Positions 1 through 5,320 of a stretch of 5,320 bases of DNA are shown here, one piece after another (positions within the stretch are counted from its first letter, which is position 1; every line of letters begins with the position of its first letter). The position numbers and the translations under genes are program-made. Below the pieces are notes generated by a model that was not told the DNA's origin, made no database searches, and saw nothing but the letters and a program-made list of their open reading frames with translations. The DNA is from Candidatus Aenigmatarchaeota archaeon. GTDB lineage: Archaea; Aenigmatarchaeota; Aenigmatarchaeia; QMZP01; JAUXAV01. The stretch is taken from positions 1-5,320 of the forward strand of contig JAUXAV010000079.1 of assembly GCA_030619735.1 (NCBI GenBank), in the 5' to 3' direction.

Positions 1-23
1 CCAACTGCAAAGCCATAAAATCA

Positions 24-50
24 GGGAGAGATATCCCGGCAGATTTTTTT
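24..50 (+). terminator. Possible transcription terminator of an upstream plus-strand gene
   Basis: A seven-T run (44-50) follows a short GGGA/TCCC stem (24-27 with 34-37, six-base loop). Archaeal termination relies mainly on T runs, so this could end a transcript coming from the left. Frame 1 has a TAA at 16-18 just before it, consistent with a gene ending there, but only five codons are visible. Weak evidence. Confidence 0.35.
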
Positions 51-78
51 GCTCTTTCCCCTGTTATCTTACATACTA

Positions 79-86
79 TTTATATA
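79..86 (+). promoter_or_regulatory. Archaeal TATA box for the surface-protein gene
   Basis: TTTATATA matches the archaeal TATA consensus (TTTAWATA-like). Transcription would be expected to start about 25 bases downstream, near 105-112, giving a leader of about 75 bases before the ATG at 184. No clear purine-rich BRE precedes it. The element also reads reasonably as a TATA box on the minus strand (TATATAAAT), so a divergent promoter cannot be excluded. Confidence 0.55.
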
Positions 87-165
87 GTTAACCCATACAA
101 TAATTAATTAAGGGTTTGCCAGGGGTTTTAGAGCAAAACTATGCTGTAAAGTGTAGGTTAATCTT

Positions 166-183
166 ATGTCTGCTGGGGTTTAA
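166..183 (+). other. Five-codon mini-ORF abutting the main start
   Basis: ATG TCT GCT GGG GTT TAA (MSAGV) lies in the same frame as the main gene and its stop directly touches the ATG at 184. An AGGT (155-158), resembling the core of the archaeal Shine-Dalgarno sequence, sits seven bases before this ATG. The main ATG itself has only GGGG (175-178) upstream. It may be a translated leader feeding termination-reinitiation, or chance. Confidence 0.25.
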
Positions 184-387
184 ATGCATAAGAAGACCAT
201 CAGGAAAGGGGGAAGGGAGTTCGGGCCTTATTTCTACACTACTGTCAGGACCAAGGGAAAGATAAAGACCCATTACCTTGGTTCAGATGAAAAAACCGCA
301 AGAAAAAGGGAAAAGGAAATCCTGTTATCTTACAAGAAGAAAAAGCCCATAATCGGAATACCCAGGGTGAAGATGCCCTCCAAGAAA
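184..387 (+). other. N-terminal basic cytoplasmic domain (residues 1-68)
   Basis: The first 68 residues are rich in Lys and Arg and contain two likely beta strands around GPYFYTTVR and KIKTHYLGS, then a charged helix-like stretch (EKTARKREKEI) and a KKKK run. By the positive-inside rule it should stay in the cytoplasm ahead of the membrane segment. A GPY-[FY]-Y ... GK-[IV]-K-x-x-YLG hairpin is something I associate with N-termini of DPANN membrane proteins and, more loosely, with small beta-ribbon domains in transposases. Its role is unknown. Confidence 0.6.
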
Positions 388-3300
388 ATCCTTGCCCCTC
401 TCATTATCATCCTGATAGCCATTGCAACAGGCTCCTACATCCTAACCCTCCCCCAGGAAATCCCTGTTGTGGAAATAAAGACCCATTCAGGTATACCCGG
501 TGAATCGGAAATCACCCAAACCCCCTCAGGCAACTTCAACCTTATCCTCTCCTCAAAATCACTGGAACCCTCAAAACCAGAAACAAAACCCCGGGTTGAA
601 ATTAGGGAAATCCAGAACCCCCCCGAAAAGATAGAAACCAAGATTGACACCTATACAGGCCCCCAGCCCCAAGCAGGCAGGATAAACACCATGATTCTGG
701 CAGTAAAGCAGGAGCTGGAATTTGATGACGCCCTGATAACCCTGCCCAAAACAGGCCCTGTCAACACAATAGTCTACTGCCCTGACTTTGACTTTGAGGG
801 CTTTTCCTGCCCTGCCTGGGAAAGAACCGATATCCCGTTCCAGGAAACCCCTGACACAATCAGCTTCAAAGTAACAAAATTCTCGGCATACGGAGGGGCC
901 ATAATAAGTATAACAAAGGCGGACCATCTGAATGAAAGCAGGACCTTCATTTCCAGTATTTTCCGGGAAGTAAGATACAAGGATAATGTCTGGAGCGAGC
1001 CCATTCCCCCGGAACATTATGTAAGGGTTACCTTTGAAATCCCCCTGGACAATACAAGGGACATAACAATCTATGCAAGAAGCAATGATTCAGCTGAAAT
1101 AGAAGTATATAGGGAGAATGACAATCAATTAATAACCACTTTCACAGATATCTCTGAAGAAAACTGGCACAGGGTTTATTTGACCAATTTATCAGAGGGC
1201 GAGAGCCATGAAACATTTGACCTCAAAATCCTGAATTCTGCTGTAGAGTTTGATTATATTGTTGACCCTACTCCAGCAATAACAATAACCTCACCAACCA
1301 ATACAACTTATACAACAACGAGTATAGACCTGAACTGGTCCTCCAACGAGTCTCTAACCTCGGCTAAATATGAACTCAATGCAGTCAATTCCAGCTTCCC
1401 TATTACACTGCTCCAAAACCTGACATCAGCGGGAGATGATGTATGGTCAGTTTACGCAGACTCCGACTATATATATGGAGGAGGGGCTGACACCAACATC
1501 CAGGTATACAACAGGACAAACATGAGCCTGCATACAAACCTGACATCAGCGACAGACTGGGTATGGTCAGTTTACGCAGACTCTGACTACATCTATGGGG
1601 GAGGGGATGACAGCAAAATCCAGGTGTACAACAGGACCAATATGAGCCTGCACACAGAACTGACATCAGCGGGAAGCCCTGTAATAGCAGTCTTCGCAGA
1701 CTCTGACTACATCTATGGGGGAGGGAATGACAACAAAATCCAGGTATACAACAGGACAAACATGAGTTTACATACAAACCTGGCATCAGCAGGAGGCGGT
1801 GTGGAGGCAGTCTACGCAGACTCTGACTACATATATGGAGGAGGCTATGACTACAAAATCCAGGTATACAACAGGACAAATATGAGCCTGCATACAAACC
1901 TGACATCAGCGGGAGGCGTGTTACTATCTGTCTTCGCAGACGCCGACTATATATATGGAGGAGGGTTTGACTACAAAATCCAGGTGTACAACAGGACAAA
2001 CATGAGCCTGCATACAAACCTGACATCAGCGACAGGCTGGGTATACTCAGTTTACGCAGACTCTGACTACATATATGGAGGAGGAAGCGACTACAAAATC
2101 CAAGTATATAATAGAACCAATATGAGCCTGCATACAGAACTGACATCAGCAGGAGACGGTGTGATTTCAATCTTCGCAGACTCTGACTACATCTACGGGG
2201 GAGGAGTTGACGACAAAATCCAGGTCTACAACAAGTTTGGCAACGCAACAATAACAGCCCAAGAAGGCTCCAACACCCTTTATGTCTGGGCTAATGATAC
2301 AGCAGGAAATATGAATTATACTAAGGTTGTGTTCTTTGTTGATATTACCCCCCCAAGCGTAACGGGTCTAGCTGCAACCCCCCAGAAGCCATTAAATGAT
2401 ACAACACTGGAGATTAACGCAACCATAACGGATACCGAGAGCGTAGTGGACACAGCAATAGCCCGGTTCTTCTTCCCCAACGGAACATCCTGGCAAAACA
2501 TTACAATGGCCAATACCACCACCTCCTATGGCGCAACCACAACAGCCAATTTCACGCCAGCAGGAACCTATAATGTCACAATCTGGGTGAATGACACCGA
2601 TGGGGGCGTCAATGGCACAGAAACAACCTGGTTCGCCCCCTACCTGCTAATGGCCAACTTCTCGGAGATAGCAACTGACGGCAGCTTCAGTGACTGGAAT
2701 AAAATCCAGAATGTCACGGATATCCTGGATGACGCTAGAGCAAGCCTGGCCCAAGACACGAATTTATCCGGCTCCAGTGCCAGCTTCTTCGGCGAAGCGA
2801 GTGGTGATAATTCTGGTCGCAGCGTCTCATCAGCAGGCGATGTCAACAACGACGGCTACGATGACATACTAATCGGCGTTTATCAGAATGGCGAAGTAGG
2901 AGGCACTGCAGGCCAGACCTACCTGTTCTACGGCTGCGACACAACAGCAGACCCCAACTGCCTGGCAATGGACACGAACCTGAGCAATGCAAACGCCAGC
3001 TTCTTCGGCGAAGCGGATAGTGATTATTCTGGCTATAGCGTCTCATCAGCAGGCGATGTCAACAACGACGGCTATGACGACATACTAATCGGCGCTCATA
3101 AGAATGGCGAAGGAGGAAAAAGCAATGGCCAGACCTACCTTATATACGGCTGCGACACAACAGCAGACCCCAACTGCCTGGCAATGGACACGAACCTGAG
3201 CAACGCGAACGCCAGCTTCATCGGCGAAGCGAGTTATGATAATTCTGGCTACAGCGTCTCATCAGCAGGCGATGTCAACAACGACAGCTATGACGACATA

Positions 3301-5320
3301 CTGATCGGCGCCTATGGAAATGACGAAGGACCAGGCAGCACTGGAGGCCAGACCTACCTGTTCTACGGCTGCGACACAGCAGCAGACCCCAACTGCCTGG
3401 CAATGGACACGGACCTGGGCGACGCGAACGCCAGCTTCATCGGCGAAGTGGCTAGTGATTATTCTGGCTACAGCGTCTCATCAGCAGGCGATGTCAACAA
3501 CGACGGCTACGGCGACATACTAATCGGCGCTTATAAGAATGACGAAGGAGGAGGCACTGCAGGCCAGACCTACCTTATCTACGGCTGCGACACAACAGCA
3601 GACACCGACTGCCTGGCAATGGACACGGACCTGGGCGACGCGAACGCCAGCTTCTTCGGCGAAGCGGGTGGTAGTAAAGGTGGTGATAATTCTGGCTACA
3701 GCGTCTCATCAGCAGGCGATGTCAACAATGACGGCTATGACGACATACTAATCGGCGCCAATGAAAATGACGAAGGAGGAAATCTGGCAGGCCAGACCTA
3801 CCTGATATACGGCTGCGACACAGCAGCAGACCCCGACTGCCTGGCAATGGACACGAACCTGAGCAATGCGAACGCCAGCTTCTTCGGCGAAAAAGCTGGT
3901 GATAAGTCTGGCTATAGCGTCTCATCAGCAGGCGATGTCAACAACGACGGCTATGACGACATACTAATCGGCGCCTATGGAAATGACGAAGGAGGAAGCG
4001 ATGCAGGCCAGACCTACCTGATATTATTCCCTTTCTTTAAGGTAAATTTTGATATATCAACAGTCAGTCTGGCCAATAACTGGACTGATTTGTTTGCCCT
4101 GATTAATATGAACGGAAGCATTAATTATTCTTCAACAAAATACTACAGGCTCTATATCTCAAAGGATGACTCCACCGGGAACGCAACCTCCCCTGAGGAT
4201 ACCAACCTCGCCTTCCCCTATGACTACAGGATTGAGAGCTTTAGCGAGACAATATGGAAGATTTACAATTCAAGCAATATCAATACCCAGAACATCACTT
4301 CGGTTGCCAATAATTCGGACACGATTGAGGTTGCCCTTAATTTGACTTATATGGGCCTTTCAGCCGATGATAATATAAATATAACCTTTGAAACCGCCTC
4401 CTCATCTGAAAGCTATGACTTTGCCCCGGACAATGCGAGCTTCCTGAGCTTTAACATAACCAACACAACCCCCTCCACCTCCTTCATTGCCCTGAACACT
4501 ACCTCTGATACAAATTATACAAACCAGAACCTGGAGTGCTGGGGCAAGGCCTCGGATGATGACCTCTACTTAACAGCCTATATCAAATGGTGGAACGGCT
4601 CAGAATACCAGACCAGCTTAATGAGTCAGCTAGACGGAATATCAAATGGGATAACAACCCTGCTCGCAACCCTGGGCTCAGGCAACACAACAAAAGACCA
4701 GGCCTGGAACTGCTCCGTGATATTCTCTGACGGAAGCAATAATGAAACCAGCTGGACAAATGCAACCCTCACAATCCAGAACACGCCCCCAAGCCATTCC
4801 AGCCCAACCCTGAACGCTACAGACAATCCCTCCAACTACACTACAGCGAACCTCACCTGCTGGAACATTTCTACGGCGGACAATGACACTGACACGGTCC
4901 TGAACATAATAAGATGGTACAATAACTCAGAAAGGCAGGACTTCCTGGAGAATCAATCAGTAATAGGTTCAGGGAATACCACAAAAACAGAGAGCTGGAT
5001 ATGCGAGGTCATACCCTTTGACGGAACTGCCAATGGGACAGCCAAGAACTCCACTGCCCTGACAATCCAGAACACGCCCCCAAGCCATTCCAGCCCAATC
5101 CTGAACGCCACCTCTGCCAATAACTACACCACAGCAAACCTCACCTGCTGGAACATCTCCACTGCAGACGCTGACAGCGACAATGTAAAGAACATCTACA
5201 ACTGGTATGTAAACAACACCCCCATTGCGGTCCTGAACATGCCCTTTGAGGCAGGAGGAAACGGCACCCTGAACGAGAGCAACTTCACAAAGGACTATTC
5301 AGGATTAGGCAACAACGGCA
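184..5320 (+). CDS. Giant membrane-anchored multidomain surface protein (WD40-like, FG-GAP, Ig-like, LamG), 3' end outside window
   Basis: One frame stays open from ATG 184 to the edge, 1,712 complete codons. The in-frame TAA at 181-183 makes 184 the first possible start. A later ATG (M64, nt 373) would give a short signal-peptide-like start, but residues 1-63 look like a real conserved basic domain, so 184 is preferred. Order: basic tail 1-68, membrane segment 69-89, stalk module 100-363, split Ig-like domain 364-405/684-719 around a seven-unit WD40-like propeller, Ig-like 720-817, split CBM9/DOMON-like domain 830-853/1286-1423 around six FG-GAP repeats, Ig-like repeats from 1429, LamG start near 1682. 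Composition is Asn/Thr/Ser-rich with many NxS/T sequons, as expected for an exported archaeal protein. No catalytic motif is visible. I infer an adhesion or ligand-recognition role; the exact function is unknown. No frameshift is seen despite the heavy repetition. Confidence 0.93.
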   Translation, partial: MHKKTIRKGGREFGPYFYTTVRTKGKIKTHYLGSDEKTARKREKEILLSYKKKKPIIGIPRVKMPSKKILAPLIIILIAIATGSYILTLPQEIPVVEIKTHSGIPGESEITQTPSGNFNLILSSKSLEPSKPETKPRVEIREIQNPPEKIETKIDTYTGPQPQAGRINTMILAVKQELEFDDALITLPKTGPVNTIVYCPDFDFEGFSCPAWERTDIPFQETPDTISFKVTKFSAYGGAIISITKADHLNESRTFISSIFREVRYKDNVWSEPIPPEHYVRVTFEIPLDNTRDITIYARSNDSAEIEVYRENDNQLITTFTDISEENWHRVYLTNLSEGESHETFDLKILNSAVEFDYIVDPTPAITITSPTNTTYTTTSIDLNWSSNESLTSAKYELNAVNSSFPITLLQNLTSAGDDVWSVYADSDYIYGGGADTNIQVYNRTNMSLHTNLTSATDWVWSVYADSDYIYGGGDDSKIQVYNRTNMSLHTELTSAGSPVIAVFADSDYIYGGGNDNKIQVYNRTNMSLHTNLASAGGGVEAVYADSDYIYGGGYDYKIQVYNRTNMSLHTNLTSAGGVLLSVFADADYIYGGGFDYKIQVYNRTNMSLHTNLTSATGWVYSVYADSDYIYGGGSDYKIQVYNRTNMSLHTELTSAGDGVISIFADSDYIYGGGVDDKIQVYNKFGNATITAQEGSNTLYVWANDTAGNMNYTKVVFFVDITPPSVTGLAATPQKPLNDTTLEINATITDTESVVDTAIARFFFPNGTSWQNITMANTTTSYGATTTANFTPAGTYNVTIWVNDTDGGVNGTETTWFAPYLLMANFSEIATDGSFSDWNKIQNVTDILDDARASLAQDTNLSGSSASFFGEASGDNSGRSVSSAGDVNNDGYDDILIGVYQNGEVGGTAGQTYLFYGCDTTADPNCLAMDTNLSNANASFFGEADSDYSGYSVSSAGDVNNDGYDDILIGAHKNGEGGKSNGQTYLIYGCDTTADPNCLAMDTNLSNANASFIGEASYDNSGYSVSSAGDVNNDSYDDILIGAYGNDEGPGSTGGQTYLFYGCDTAADPNCLAMDTDLGDANASFIGEVASDYSGYSVSSAGDVNNDGYGDILIGAYKNDEGGGTAGQTYLIYGCDTTADTDCLAMDTDLGDANASFFGEAGGSKGGDNSGYSVSSAGDVNNDGYDDILIGANENDEGGNLAGQTYLIYGCDTAADPDCLAMDTNLSNANASFFGEKAGDKSGYSVSSAGDVNNDGYDDILIGAYGNDEGGSDAGQTYLILFPFFKVNFDISTVSLANNWTDLFALINMNGSINYSSTKYYRLYISKDDSTGNATSPEDTNLAFPYDYRIESFSETIWKIYNSSNINTQNITSVANNSDTIEVALNLTYMGLSADDNINITFETASSSESYDFAPDNASFLSFNITNTTPSTSFIALNTTSDTNYTNQNLECWGKASDDDLYLTAYIKWWNGSEYQTSLMSQLDGISNGITTLLATLGSGNTTKDQAWNCSVIFSDGSNNETSWTNATLTIQNTPPSHSSPTLNATDNPSNYTTANLTCWNISTADNDTDTVLNIIRWYNNSERQDFLENQSVIGSGNTTKTESWICEVIPFDGTANGTAKNSTALTIQNTPPSHSSPILNATSANNYTTANLTCWNISTADADSDNVKNIYNWYVNNTPIAVLNMPFEAGGNGTLNESNFTKDYSGLGNNG
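388..450 (+). other. Transmembrane anchor (residues 69-89)
   Basis: A run of about 21 mostly hydrophobic residues (ILAPLIIILIAIATGSYILTL) follows PSKK and precedes polar, proline-rich sequence. No clear cleavage site follows, so an uncleaved N-in/C-out signal anchor is the simplest reading. Everything downstream would then be extracellular. If translation began at M64 the same segment could act as a signal peptide. Confidence 0.82.
481..1272 (+). other. DPANN-type stalk module ending in VEFDYIVDPT (residues 100-363)
   Basis: After a Pro/Thr-rich linker (about 100-165) comes a beta-rich region with a Cys pair (C199, C209, in YCPDF and FSCPAW), then FKVTKFSAYGG, then a segment reading ITKADHLNESR ... 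WSEPI ... YVRVTFE ... DITIYARSND ... VYLTNLSEG ... FDLKI ... VEFDYIVDPT. I recognise this last block from memory as a recurrent module in surface proteins of Woesearchaeota and relatives, usually placed before Ig-like or LamG domains. Its biochemical role is not established to my knowledge. It is the strongest single clue to the source lineage. Confidence 0.65.
1273..2340 (+). other. Ig-like domain split by the WD40-like propeller
   Basis: Residues 364-405 (ITITSPTNTTY ... IDLNWSSNESL ... AKYELNAVNSS) match the first half of the common archaeal Ig-like fold, and residues 684-719 (NATITAQEGSNTLYVWANDTAGN ending FFVDITPP) match its second half. In ordinary proteins these halves are joined by a short turn after the SLNG-like strand. 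Here about 278 residues of tandem repeats sit at that turn. The split is inferred from the pattern of the halves, not from a structure. Confidence 0.6.
1399..2232 (+). repeat. Seven-unit 120-bp tandem array coding a WD40-like seven-bladed propeller (residues 406-683)
   Basis: Units begin at 1441, 1561, 1681, 1801, 1921, 2041 and 2161, each exactly 120 bp (40 residues) except the last, which stops after QVYN at 2232. The array opens with a stray last strand (LLQNLTSAG, about 1408-1440), so the leading strand plus the truncated last unit make one whole blade. This is the usual closure of a seven-bladed propeller. The conserved core reads ADSDYIYGGG-x-D-x-KI-QVYN-RTNMSLHT-NLTSA, with few synonymous changes between units. 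It fits the WD40 layout and length, with QVYN in place of the VWD end and SA in place of GH. Variation is confined mainly to the turn after TSA and to the two x positions after GGG. Likely an extracellular binding scaffold. Confidence 0.85.
2341..2634 (+). other. Ig-like domain (residues 720-817)
   Basis: It starts at ITPPSVTGLAATP and runs through LEINATITD, ARFFFPNGTSW, NFTPAGTYNVTIWVNDTDGG to TETTWF. The GTYNVTIWVNDTDG strand pair is typical of archaeal Ig-like/PKD-like modules. It contains several NxT sequons and no Cys. It acts as a spacer between the two propeller-bearing regions. The family call rests on motif pattern only. Confidence 0.65.
2671..4452 (+). other. CBM9/DOMON-like beta-sandwich split by the FG-GAP array
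   Basis: Residues 832-838 read DGSFSDW followed by KIQNVTDILDD. This is the start I associate with CBM9/DOMON-like domains (a DGxFSDW-type opening, then an acidic stretch). The matching continuation, DISTVSLANNWTDLFALINMNG then YYRLYISKDD, YDYRIE, DTIEVALNLTYMG and ITFETASSSESYDFAPD, appears only from residue 1290 to about 1423. The FG-GAP repeats lie between. Related domains can bind carbohydrate or haem; I see no residues that would decide the ligand. Family assignment is by eye. Confidence 0.5.
2743..4038 (+). repeat. Six FG-GAP (integrin-alpha-like) repeats (residues 854-1285)
   Basis: Six units share F-[FI]-GE ... SGYSVSSAGDVNNDGYDDILIGA ... GQTYL, with the SVSS block starting at residues 880, 952, 1024, 1097, 1173 and 1245. 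Each carries the Ca-binding loop DxNxDGxxD seen in integrin alpha and bacterial FG-GAP propellers. Unit 3 has Ser for the loop Gly (NNDSYDD), and unit 4 reads DGYGD but keeps the final Asp. Five of the six junctions have a Cys pair eight residues apart (C918/C926, C990/C998, C1063/C1071, C1135/C1143, C1210/C1218), likely disulfide loops. Spacings are 72, 72, 73, 76 and 72 residues. A 29-bp DNA block at each SVSSAGDVNN site is identical in all six copies. FG-GAP propellers usually have seven blades, so six is unusual. Likely Ca-stabilised extracellular adhesion domain. Confidence 0.85.
4468..5320 (+). repeat. Cys-containing Ig-like repeats, about 97 residues each (from residue 1429)
   Basis: Unit 1 is 1429-1533, unit 2 is 1534-1630, unit 3 begins at 1631 and is cut by the window edge. 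The shared frame is NYTTANLTCWNIST ... W ... GSGNTTK ... W-x-C-x-V-x-x-x-DG ... LTIQN-TPPSHSSP. Each complete unit has one Cys pair placed like the intradomain disulfide of Ig folds (C1452/C1510, C1559/C1607). C1655 of unit 3 has no partner yet inside the window. Units 2 and 3 share a 37-bp identical DNA segment at 4771-4807 and 5062-5098 (291 bp apart, 97 codons). Probably a stalk-like tandem that holds other domains away from the cell. Confidence 0.7.
5227..5320 (+). other. Start of a LamG/concanavalin-A-like domain (partial)
   Basis: From residue 1682 the sequence AVLNMPFEAGGNGTL ... NFTKDYSGLGNNG matches the opening of archaeal LamG (laminin G type 3) domains, which commonly read LxxPFE ... 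DYSGxGNNG before a GxYxFDG strand. Only about 31 residues are present, so the call depends on this signature alone. LamG domains often bind carbohydrate. It begins inside the third Ig-like repeat, before that repeat's second Cys. Confidence 0.6.

Noticed and set aside
2..16. Divergent minus-strand gene starting at ATG 16-14 (MALQL...)
   Set aside because: Only five codons are visible and there is no ribosome-binding site. The minus-strand reading of the TATA box makes it possible but not supportable.
1..18. C-terminus of an upstream plus-strand gene ending at TAA 16-18 (PTAKP)
   Set aside because: Five codons are too few to tell from chance. Frames 2 and 3 are also open to 91 and 107, so no end can be chosen.
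101..110. Palindromic TAATTAATTA as an operator
   Set aside because: It is short, AT-only and sits where the transcript would start. Such sequence is expected by chance near an archaeal promoter.
125..148. GTTTTAGAGC ... TATGCTGT resembles a type II-A CRISPR repeat
   Set aside because: It is a single copy broken by five extra bases (AAAAC), with no second repeat, spacer or cas gene in the window. GTTTT-AGAGC-AAAAC is also just a weak five-base-pair hairpin in the leader. Treated as chance.
571..1017. Minus-strand open frames at 571-1017, 774-1004 and 435-650
   Set aside because: They lie opposite the well-supported plus-strand stalk module and overlap one another. They have no start signals and no recognisable domains.
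1403..2251. Long open frame on the minus strand (282 codons) opposite the WD40-like array
   Set aside because: The 120-bp repeat is a multiple of three, so one stop-free antisense unit gives a long stop-free run. The product is a Cys/Leu/Ser-rich repeat with no sensible domain, and the plus frame clearly codes.
3314..3751. Repeated plus-strand open frames of 69-70 codons in another frame of the FG-GAP array
   Set aside because: They recur once per repeat because the DNA units are near-identical. The products are Ala/Thr/Gln-rich, with no domain signature, and the FG-GAP frame explains the DNA.

Overview
The window holds one very large, uninterrupted plus-strand gene that starts at 184 and is still open at the right edge (1,712 codons visible, no stop), preceded by a 183-base upstream region. 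Several signs point to an archaeon, most likely of the DPANN group (Woesearchaeota/Pacearchaeota-like): an archaeal TATA box (TTTATATA, 79-86), Arg codons almost all AGG/AGA (I count four CGN codons), abundant ATA for Ile, and protein modules I recognise from surface proteins of that group (the ITKADHLNESR ... VEFDYIVDPT module, Cys-containing Ig-like repeats, a LamG start reading KDYSGLGNNG). The taxon is inferred from style, not proven.

Layout: 1-183 is upstream DNA with a possible terminator (24-50), the TATA box, and a leader carrying a 5-codon mini-ORF whose TAA abuts the main ATG. The protein then reads: basic cytoplasmic tail (residues 1-68), one membrane anchor (69-89), a DPANN-type stalk module (100-363), an Ig-like domain split by a seven-unit, 40-residue WD40-like propeller (406-683), a second Ig-like domain (720-817), a CBM9/DOMON-like domain split by six FG-GAP (integrin-alpha-like) repeats of about 72 residues (854-1285), then Ig-like repeats of about 97 residues from 1429. 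The third Ig-like repeat runs into the start of a LamG domain at the window edge.

Read as a whole this is a membrane-anchored giant surface protein, probably an adhesin or recognition protein. Its main features are nested architecture (propellers, and probably LamG, set into loops of beta-sandwich domains), near-identical DNA repeats that differ chiefly at predicted exposed loop positions, and dense N-glycosylation sequons. Function and partner are not identifiable from sequence alone. I see no RNA gene, CRISPR array, insertion sequence or second convincing gene.
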